Below, piece by piece: positions 25,376-33,700 of a DNA stretch of 39,827 nucleotides. Position numbers and translations under genes: made by a program. Source of the DNA: Bacteroidales bacterium (GTDB lineage: Bacteria > Bacteroidota > Bacteroidia > Bacteroidales > JAFGUD01). Below the pieces are notes generated by a model, which did no database searches, was not told the origin of the DNA, and saw only the letters and a program-made list of their open reading frames with translations. The DNA lies in assembly GCA_016936595.1 (NCBI GenBank), contig JAFGXO010000224.1, forward strand, positions 1 to 39,827. The letters run 5' to 3'. The stretch's first letter is position 1, and each line of letters begins with the position of its first letter.

Positions 25376-26353
25376 ATGAATGTAAATATAAATAAAATCA
25401 AAGAGCCTGTTGAAGAAGAATTATTAGAATTTAAAAATTTTTTCAATAATATTTTGAAAACAGATAATAAATTACTTAATATTGTATTGCAGTATATTAT
25501 TAGAAATAAAGGTAAAGAATTAAGACCAATATTAGTTTTTCTTTCTGCAAAATTAGTTAATCATGTAACTGAAGCAACTTTTGTTGCTGCTTCAATGGTT
25601 GAATTAATGCATACTGCTACTTTAATTCATGACGATGTTGTTGATAATTCGCAACTCAGAAGAAGTAATTTTTCAATAAAAGCTTTATGGAAATCTAAAT
25701 TAGCTGTTTTAGTTGGAGACTATATGCTTGCACAAGGATTAAAATTATCGGTAAAAACTAAATCATTTAATATTTTAGAAATTGTTTCTACTGCAGTTCA
25801 AGAAATGGCAGAGGGTGAACTGATGCAAATAGAAAAAGCTCGTAAATTAAATATTACCGAAGATATTTATTTTGAAATTATTAGAAAAAAAACAGCTTCT
25901 CTTTTAATTGCATCTGCTAAAGCAGGTGCTGCATCTGTAAATGCTTCTGAGGATCAATTAAATTCAATAGAAAATTTTGCCTTAAATTTAGGTGTTGCAT
26001 TTCAGATTAAAGATGATTTATTTGATTATAGTAGTACCACTAACATTGGCAAACCGGAAGCTAATGATTTGCAAGAAAGCAAGTTAACTCTTCCTCTATT
26101 ATATTCTCTTAATAGAGCAAATAAAACAGACAGAAAAAAAATATTTAAAATTTTAGGAAAAAAAGTTAAAACTTTTAATGAAATTAAAATTGTCCAAAAT
26201 TTTGTCAAACAATCAGGTGGAATTGATTATGCTAAATCCGTTTTAGAAGATTATTCGAAACAAGCTATTGATGAACTACAGACATTTGACGATTCAATGG
26301 CAAAAAAATCGCTGATTGAATTGGTTGGTTATGTTGTTCTCCGAAAAAAATAA
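25376..26353 (+). CDS. Trans polyprenyl diphosphate synthase (octaprenyl/solanesyl type)
   Basis: 325 residues. Class I isoprenyl chain elongation enzyme that makes the side chain of respiratory quinones (menaquinone in this phylum). The first Asp-rich motif is LIHDDVVDNSQLRR (near residue 84) and the second IKDDLFDYSS (near 212). GKELRP near 43 binds isopentenyl diphosphate, and GEL-MQIEKAR and KKTASL are conserved. The residues before the first motif are small/medium (MHTATLIHDD), in keeping with long-chain products. Similarity to IspB-type enzymes is good, but product length cannot be read. It is probably monocistronic, 96 bp before the hemerythrin sensor. Confidence 0.92.
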   Translation: MNVNINKIKEPVEEELLEFKNFFNNILKTDNKLLNIVLQYIIRNKGKELRPILVFLSAKLVNHVTEATFVAASMVELMHTATLIHDDVVDNSQLRRSNFSIKALWKSKLAVLVGDYMLAQGLKLSVKTKSFNILEIVSTAVQEMAEGELMQIEKARKLNITEDIYFEIIRKKTASLLIASAKAGAASVNASEDQLNSIENFALNLGVAFQIKDDLFDYSSTTNIGKPEANDLQESKLTLPLLYSLNRANKTDRKKIFKILGKKVKTFNEIKIVQNFVKQSGGIDYAKSVLEDYSKQAIDELQTFDDSMAKKSLIELVGYVVLRKK

Positions 26354-26422
26354 TTAAGCAGCTGTAAATCAGATATATGGCTTGATTTTGGAAATATTTT
26401 TTTTATTTTTTTAATTTTTAAC

Positions 26423-26430
26423 TAACTTTG
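26423..26430 (+). promoter_or_regulatory. Candidate -7 box for the hemerythrin sensor gene
   Basis: TAACTTTG is an exact TAnnTTTG match 19 bp before the ATG at 26450. The -33 position holds only a T-run rather than TTTG. Confidence 0.4.
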
Positions 26431-26449
26431 TTAAGTTAAATAATATACT

Positions 26450-29212
26450 ATGGCTAAATTATTAGATAATTTGAGTATCAGAAACAAGGTTGTTTATGGG
26501 CTCTTAATAACGTTATTCATATCTATGGGGATAGGTATTGTTGAATTTAATAATATTGTTAAAATTCAACAAAATTTTGAAGGTCGAAAAGTTTTTGGGG
26601 ACTATAAAACTAACTTTTTGGAGTTGCAGAATCTATTTTACAAAATGGAGGTGAGCGTTGTTAAATTAGCTAATGCAAGGAGTAAAGAGGTTTTAATTAA
26701 AGAACAAAATACCTATAAAAGCATTGACCTGGATATAGAAAATATTTTAAATGGTTTTGATTCTCAGGAGTTTGATATTATTAAAAATCCCGAACAATTA
26801 TTTCTTTTAGAAACCTTTAATGATAGTATTTTCAAGTACTCAAATATTTACAGGGAAAAAATTATATTGTCTGTAAAAAAATTAGATGAATATGTTAATT
26901 TAACTTTTCACCCGGATCAAGTATCGGATAATTACCAACGATTAATCGCAGAACAACAAAGCTTAGGTAATACGTATAATATTGATTATCAATTTATGAC
27001 TCAAGATGAAATAGTCTGGGAGTTACTGTCAACTTATGAGCGTGCTATTTTAGACCTCGAAAAATTTATTACATCAAGCCTTTCAAGTCAAGAGTTTTCT
27101 TTAGATAAAATAACGATTACAATTCAGGAAGAAATAGATAAGGATAATATTAGGTTATTAGAACTTAGAAGATCTAATATAAGGGTTACAATTATTGTTT
27201 TTGTTATTGGTATTTTGTTTGTTTTGTTAGTGAGTTATCTAATATCTCAGAGTATTGTAAAACCCTTGTTTACAACTAATAATATTATTGCAAAGTTAGA
27301 AAGAGGAGACATACCTGATAAAATAAACGCACAAAGAACCGATGAAATAGGTGTTATTTTAGAGTCTTTAGATGGATTAATCGAGTATTTAAATAATACA
27401 ACAAAATTCTCAAAGGAAATAGCCGTAGGTAATTTTTCTTATCATTATAATACCGCAGGGGAAACAGATGTTTTAGGACGTTCTTTGATTGAACTTAAAG
27501 ATAGTTTGGTTGTTGCTAAGAGAGAAGAAAAAAGAAGAGAAATAGAAGACGCTCGAAGACGTAGAACTGCTGATGGTATAGCAAAGTTTTCAGATATTTT
27601 GAGGCAAAATCAGAATAATTTAAAGAAATTAGGACAAGAGGTTATTTCTAATTTAGTTAAGTTTATTAAAGCTAATCAAGGAGTATTGTTTACTTTAGTT
27701 GAAGAAGACGAAGAAGTATATTTGAGCTTATTATCTGCTTATGCTTGGAACAGAGAGAAATTTTTAGAAAAACAGATTAAAATTGGCGAAGGCTTAATTG
27801 GTTCTGTTGCCCAAGAAAAATTTACTGTTTATATGACTGATGTTCCTGAAGATTATATTGAAATAAAATCCGGAACAGGTAGTGCGAATCCTAAAAGCAT
27901 TCTAATAATTCCATTAAAGGTTGAAGATGAGGTGCTTGGAGTTTTAGAAATTGCTTCTTTTCAGGATTTTGAACAATATGAAATACAACTTGTTGAAATT
28001 ATTGCTGAAAATATTGCTTCTACTCTTAAATCTGTTCGTATTACTGCTCAAACAAGTGAATTGCTTGAAAAATTCCAAATTCAAGCCGCAGAAATGAAAG
28101 AGCAAGAACATGCAATGAAAGAAACAATTGATGATTTAAGACGATCCGAAGAAAAAAAGAAGTTAAAAGAAGAAGAGTTAGTTAGAAATCTTAAAGAAAT
28201 GAGTGAATTGAATAAACAAATTCAATTTAAAGATGAACAACTTAAAAATGAAATTGATAGACTTTCGGAAGAAAATACAAAAAAAATAAAACAGCTTGAT
28301 TTACAACAAAAACAAAGTCGTGAAATTTTGGAATCGATGCTTACTGGTGTTATTATAATTAAACAAGGAGGCAGTATTGAGTTTGTAAATAAAGCAACAG
28401 AAGAAATTTTTGGATATAATGATATGGAGCTTTTGGGCATTGAAATTGATAAACTAATTGAAATGCCGCCTGATGTTGGAGACAAAAAATTATGTGAATT
28501 TTTATTTGAAAACTTACTCAAAATCAAAGAAGCTCATGGACGTGAATTTTATATTAAGCTTAAGAATGGTCAACTTAAAAAAATCTTGTTGGAATTGATG
28601 GTATTAGAATCGGAAAAACAAGAAGATATGAGAATGGTTATTTTCATAAAAGATATGGAACGTTTCGAAAAACAAGATATTCAAAATAAAACCTTTGTAA
28701 ATAAGCTAATTGCTAATGATTTTGAAAATGTAATGAAATTTGAATTTTACGAAGAAATATTTAAACAAAACAATATTTCTGTTCCAACTTTTGAACTTAA
28801 TAAAGAAGAAATTATTAAATGGGGACCACATTTTGAATTAGGTGTTGCTATGATTGATAACCAACATAAACGATGGATTCATTTTATAAACGATTTATAT
28901 AAAGGGCTTAATGATGATAAAAAATCAGATGATTTAGCTATGGTATTTAAAAAATTAATGGATTATACTGATTACCACTTTGGTTTTGAAGAAAAATACA
29001 TGAACGAGTTTGGTTATGAACAAACTCAAGGCCACGAAATTAGTCACGAAAAATTTATTAGCGGACTAAATGAAATGTTTTTAGATTATATTGAGGGTAG
29101 GACAGACACGGCTTATAATTTAATTTTATTCCTTAAAAAATGGGTAACCGAACACGTTACCGTAACTGATAGAAAATACGTTGATTTATTTAAAAGACAT
29201 GGTATTAGATAA
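26450..29212 (+). CDS. Membrane sensor HAMP-GAF-PAS with C-terminal hemerythrin domain
   Basis: 920 residues. The first membrane span is about 14-34, a helical periplasmic sensor region about 35-240, the second span about 245-267 (TIIVFVIGILFVLLVSYLI) and a HAMP region about 268-325. A GAF domain follows (about 385-527, with GEGLIGSVAQEK and ILIIPLKVEDEVLGVLEIA), then a long coiled coil (about 528-625), a PAS domain (about 626-743, with MLTGVIIIKQGGSIEFVNKATEEIFGY) and a bacteriohemerythrin domain (about 785-917). All seven di-iron ligands are visible: His806, His843, Glu847, His862, His866, His902 and Asp907. Hemerythrins bind O2 or NO. No kinase, cyclase, GGDEF or chemoreceptor signalling domain is present. 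It is followed by a strong terminator. Confidence 0.9.
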   Translation: MAKLLDNLSIRNKVVYGLLITLFISMGIGIVEFNNIVKIQQNFEGRKVFGDYKTNFLELQNLFYKMEVSVVKLANARSKEVLIKEQNTYKSIDLDIENILNGFDSQEFDIIKNPEQLFLLETFNDSIFKYSNIYREKIILSVKKLDEYVNLTFHPDQVSDNYQRLIAEQQSLGNTYNIDYQFMTQDEIVWELLSTYERAILDLEKFITSSLSSQEFSLDKITITIQEEIDKDNIRLLELRRSNIRVTIIVFVIGILFVLLVSYLISQSIVKPLFTTNNIIAKLERGDIPDKINAQRTDEIGVILESLDGLIEYLNNTTKFSKEIAVGNFSYHYNTAGETDVLGRSLIELKDSLVVAKREEKRREIEDARRRRTADGIAKFSDILRQNQNNLKKLGQEVISNLVKFIKANQGVLFTLVEEDEEVYLSLLSAYAWNREKFLEKQIKIGEGLIGSVAQEKFTVYMTDVPEDYIEIKSGTGSANPKSILIIPLKVEDEVLGVLEIASFQDFEQYEIQLVEIIAENIASTLKSVRITAQTSELLEKFQIQAAEMKEQEHAMKETIDDLRRSEEKKKLKEEELVRNLKEMSELNKQIQFKDEQLKNEIDRLSEENTKKIKQLDLQQKQSREILESMLTGVIIIKQGGSIEFVNKATEEIFGYNDMELLGIEIDKLIEMPPDVGDKKLCEFLFENLLKIKEAHGREFYIKLKNGQLKKILLELMVLESEKQEDMRMVIFIKDMERFEKQDIQNKTFVNKLIANDFENVMKFEFYEEIFKQNNISVPTFELNKEEIIKWGPHFELGVAMIDNQHKRWIHFINDLYKGLNDDKKSDDLAMVFKKLMDYTDYHFGFEEKYMNEFGYEQTQGHEISHEKFISGLNEMFLDYIEGRTDTAYNLILFLKKWVTEHVTVTDRKYVDLFKRHGIR

Positions 29213-29216
29213 TTTT

Positions 29217-29242
29217 AAGTCCGTTTTTACGGACTTTTTTTT
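29217..29242 (+). terminator. Rho-independent terminator after the hemerythrin sensor gene
   Basis: AAGTCCGT (29217-29224), loop TTTT, ACGGACTT (29229-29236), continuing into a run of eight T. It ends 3 bp before the next gene's ATG. Confidence 0.88.
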
Positions 29243-29245
29243 GAA

Positions 29246-30709
29246 ATGAAAATTTTATTAATAAATCCACCGCAAGAAAATTCAATGCAAGCAGGCATCG
29301 AAGACGATTTTATTGACATTATAGGGTATTATCCTCCTTTAGGATTGATGTATATTGCTACAATTCTAAATAATCAAGGTTTTGAAACAAAAATTATTGA
29401 TTGTGTTCCTATGAAAGTTGGGTATAATGAACTGAAAAATAAAATATCTGATTTTAAGCCTGATGTTGTTGGAATTTCAACTTACACAATGTCTATGGTT
29501 GATGTTTTATTAACAGTTAATCTTGTTAAAGAATTACATAAAGATGTAATTGTTGTTCTTGGAGGACATCATGTTCAATTATATCCTTTATTATCAATTA
29601 ATTATGATAATGTTGATTTTATTTTACGTGGCGAAGCTGATTACACTTTTTTAGAGTTAATAAATGCAATAAAAAATCAAATACCAATTGATAAGTTTGA
29701 AAAAATTGAAGGTATAGGGTTTAAAAATAGAGATAAAGAGTTCATACACCCAAGAATCGCAATGGTTAAAGATTTGAATAATTTACCGATTCCTGATAGG
29801 ACTCTTCTCCCAAAAGATATTTATCAAAGCATTGTTGGGCGAAATAACATGGTTGCAACTGTAATGTCTTCACGTGGTTGTCCGTATAAATGTACTTTTT
29901 GTTATACTCCAAGTAAATTGTATCGCTCCAGAACAACTGAAAATATTTTAGACGAAGTGAAATATCTTAAAAGTCAAAGTTATAAAGAAATTTTCTTTTT
30001 TGATGATTTATTTGCCTTAAAACCAAGTAAAGTAATTGATTTTTCAAAGGCTTTAAGGCTCGAAAATATTAAAATTGATTGGAGTTTTAGAGGTAGAATT
30101 AATACAGTTACCGAAGAAATGATAAATGAAGCAGCTAAAAGCGGAATTCATAGGATTCAATTTGGGATTGAGGCTGGTGTTGATAGCACTTTGAAACGTA
30201 TAAAAAAGGGTATTTCCACCGACAAAATAACTCAGGCGATAAAATGGTGTAAAAAAGCAAAAATAACTACTGTGGGTAACTTTATGATAGGTTTACCTGA
30301 CGAGACTGAAAAGGAAATAAATCAAACTTTAAGGTTTTCGAGAAAAGTTGGTTTAAATTATGCTCAATATAGTATTTTGGTGCCGTATCCTTTTACAGAA
30401 ATTTATACCGAGGCATTAAAACGAGGCATTATAAAAAAAGATTTTTGGTTAGAATTTTCTAAAGATCCAATAAAAAACAAAGATAATTTTAAAGTTGAAT
30501 ATTGGACTGAACATGTTAGCGAAGAATTTTTATTTAAAACAATTAAAAAATCTTTTAAACTCTTTTATTTCAGACCTATATCAATAATTAATAAATTAAA
30601 AGAAATAAAAACCTTTCAAGAATTTTGGTTCTCAGTGAAAGGAGCTTTTAGTGTTTTGGTTTTTAGCCCACGTATAAAATCTATTAAGAATGATAACAGT
30701 TTAACATAA
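29246..30709 (+). CDS. B12-binding-domain radical SAM protein
   Basis: 487 residues. The N-terminal B12-binding-like domain (about 1-140) starts MKILLINPP, passes YYPPLGLMYIATIL, GISTYT and LGGHHVQLYP, and ends LRGEADYTFLEL. The radical SAM core has the cluster motif Cys-xxx-Cys-xx-Cys in SSRGCPYKCTFCYTP (about 211-225), then FFFDDLF, IQFGIEAGVDSTLKRIKKG and FMIGLPDET. The DxHxxG motif for axial His binding to cobalamin is absent, as is common in this BchE-like class of methylases and cyclases. The C-terminus (FWFSVKGAFSVLVF) is hydrophobic. The substrate is unknown. The ATG lies directly behind the sensor gene's terminator, leaving no room for a separate promoter. Confidence 0.92.
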   Translation: MKILLINPPQENSMQAGIEDDFIDIIGYYPPLGLMYIATILNNQGFETKIIDCVPMKVGYNELKNKISDFKPDVVGISTYTMSMVDVLLTVNLVKELHKDVIVVLGGHHVQLYPLLSINYDNVDFILRGEADYTFLELINAIKNQIPIDKFEKIEGIGFKNRDKEFIHPRIAMVKDLNNLPIPDRTLLPKDIYQSIVGRNNMVATVMSSRGCPYKCTFCYTPSKLYRSRTTENILDEVKYLKSQSYKEIFFFDDLFALKPSKVIDFSKALRLENIKIDWSFRGRINTVTEEMINEAAKSGIHRIQFGIEAGVDSTLKRIKKGISTDKITQAIKWCKKAKITTVGNFMIGLPDETEKEINQTLRFSRKVGLNYAQYSILVPYPFTEIYTEALKRGIIKKDFWLEFSKDPIKNKDNFKVEYWTEHVSEEFLFKTIKKSFKLFYFRPISIINKLKEIKTFQEFWFSVKGAFSVLVFSPRIKSIKNDNSLT

Positions 30710-30731
30710 AAAAAGGGGCTATAAAAGCCCC
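30708..30731 (-). terminator. Terminator of the 1911-residue protein gene
   Basis: AGCCCC (30726-30731) and GGGGCT (30715-30720) form a 6-bp G+C stem with a 5-nt loop. On the minus strand the stem is followed by seven T (complement of 30708-30714). On the plus strand there is no T-run, so it serves mainly the minus-strand gene. Confidence 0.8.
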
Positions 30732-30738
30732 CTCAAGA

Positions 30739-33700
30739 TTATTTTTTTGTTGCAATAACTGTTGCTTTTTTATAAACGTGCGTATTTCCGTCGAGATCAA
30801 AAATATTTACAACTATTGAGTAAATACCAATTCTTACTTTTAAGTTATTTTCATCTAATCCGTCCCAAATCCAAAAACCATCAACACCTAATAAATCATT
30901 TTGGACTAAAGTTTTAACTAATCTTCCGTTTTTATCATAAATATAAACATCAGCAAAATATCCTCCGTTATCAAAAGTGTAATTAATATATAATTGATCG
31001 TTATATCCATCATTATCAGGTGAAAACACATCAGGAGTTAAATTTATTTCTCCAACAGAAGGAATTTGAGAAATGTCTTGATATTGAGAATTAATAAGAC
31101 CCGGTGTTGCAAAACCTGCATCTTGGGCCGCACTGTGCCAATTAGAAGCGTCTTGTGTTGGTTGATTAAAGTCTATCCGTTCAAGCGAAACTCCATCGGT
31201 GTTACTAATTAAAGAAAAATGCATGTCTTCGTTATAAGCAAATTCATCAATAATAGAATCTTTTTTATCATAAATAACAACTGTTCCGGCATCATCAGCG
31301 TACGAAGGCATAGTATTTAATTCTATAAAATTTGTTCCACATGTGTAATTGTCCTTAATATCGTTTGTATCTGTTGTTATAACAAGGTAAGTTGCAGGTT
31401 CAAAAATAAAATTATTATCGGATATTTTATACGGGCTTGATATTTCTCCTTCGTCATCGCGTTTTGCTATAACCATATCTTTTAAGTTAATAGGATATAT
31501 TGATCTATTATATAATTCTACAAAATCTACGCTTCCTGAATAAGGATTAAATAACACTTCATTGATAACAATATCGTTAATTTTTGCATTGTAATAAATA
31601 AATTCAAAGCTTTCGTCTAACATAGTATTGTTATTTACATCTTTTAAATTTGAAATATTTAGAGTATAACTAACTCCATCTGAAAAATTACTTGAAAATT
31701 GTAAAAATATTGTTGATGGATCTTCTGTTCCTCTAACAATATAGCTTGGTGTACCTATTTGATTATCAATAAAATAATTGTTTGATATTTGAGCAGATGT
31801 TAATTCTACTTCTTCTGAAAATTTTAGTTGAATTTGATTTTCATTTAACACCCAAACGTATTCAAGATTTATTAAATTATAAACAAAATTTGCAGAAGTA
31901 TCGTTTATTGAATTTGAACAATCATCTGAAATATTTGATAAATTTAATGTATATTGTTCTTTATCAGTAAATTGTGTGTTAAAATATAAATTAACAGTTG
32001 AATAACTTGTATCTACTAAATTTATTGATATAGGATTACCTAAATTAGAAACAGAAAAATTACTGAGATTTAAAGCTGTTTGGATTGAAATATTTTTGGA
32101 AAATTCAACAATTAAATGATTTGAAGATTTGACTGTAATTTTTTTAAGTTTAGGCAGAGTTAAATCAGGGTTAATCATATAAATCGAGTTATCTCTACCC
32201 GGAGTTCCTCCAGAAATATCTTGTGATGCAGCCCAATTAAAAGAGTTTTCGCAAAAATTGTAGGGGTCTATTTTTTCTAATGCCCAACCACCGTCGTTTT
32301 TATCGTCATCGTTATACCAGTTATCTGAATATCTAACATGATAAATTAAATTATTTCTGTTGTCAAATAATTCTATTTCTTTTCCTGTTTGAGTTAAATC
32401 GCTTGTTCCTAAAATAGGCACCGTTGTTCCAAAAACGGATAGTTCTTTTTCATCATAAATGTTACAAACAATAACAAAACCATTTGCAGGAATTTTTACC
32501 GTTGGAAAAACTCTATTGTCCTGATTTTCTGCAAATAAAATCCAATCAGAGAGCCAAATATCAATATCGGTAGTATTAAATAATTCAAGATATTGAGCTT
32601 CGGGTAATCCTATTGGAGCCGGGTTTATGTCAACCATTATTTCATTAATAACAACGTCAAAGGCTTTTGGAGTATGAAAGGTAAAAGGAATTTCTTCGGA
32701 TTCCATTACGTTGTTGTAAATATCTGTAATTCCATTTATAGCAAGTATATGTTGTTGATCTTCAGTAAATTCATTATTAAATAAAAGATGAACAATTGAT
32801 GTGTCATTCGCATCTCTGTATGCAACAATCGGATTTCCAATTCCGTCTCCAATAGAATAATTAAATGTGTTTTCAGCTGTATTTTTTGATGCCGGTTCTG
32901 AAAAATATACAATTATTTGAGTAGCAGATTTTGGTTCAACGTCTGTTGGGTGTATTAAGGTGTAGTTAAAGTCAATATTTGTATCTGCAATTGCATTTCC
33001 ACAGTAGTCTGAAACATTTTTTATTAATAATGAATTGTCGCTAAATAGAAAATGTTCATAAAAGTGAAGGTTGATTATTGAATTATCATTAATATCTGTT
33101 ATTGCACTTCCGGGAATATTTGTTGAATTTAGCACATAATTAAGAATTGAATTTGCTGTTGCAGTATCAACTGTTTCCGAAAATTTTAACATAATATCTT
33201 GTGATGCAACCAAAGTAAATTCTTCTAAGGTAGGTTGTTCTGTATCTGGATTGTTGCCAAAAACAGAATTAATTATTCCGGGTGTTCCTCCTGTATAGTT
33301 TTCGCTCGCTTTCCAGTTATTGTTCTGACTGCAAAAATTTGTAGGATCTATTCTTTCCATTGCCCAGCCTCCGTCATCTTTATTATTATCATTATACCAA
33401 GTACTTGGATCGTAAGTTACTTCTTCAATTATTTGACCGTTAGTATTTTTAAGTTTTATTGTTTTCCCAGTAGTCGAAGTTAGATAAGATTCCGTTAAAA
33501 TTCCTGCCACTTGGCCATAAGCGTTAAAACTTGAACTTGCCTCGTCAGAGCAAATAATTAAATAACCGTGAGATGGTATTTGTATCGAAGGGAAAACTAA
33601 ATCATTATTTGTTCCTATTTTTAGTGTCCATTCTGTTAAATCTAATTCAAAATTTGAAGTGTTGTAAATTTCGATGTATTTGTATGATGGTAAAGCAATT

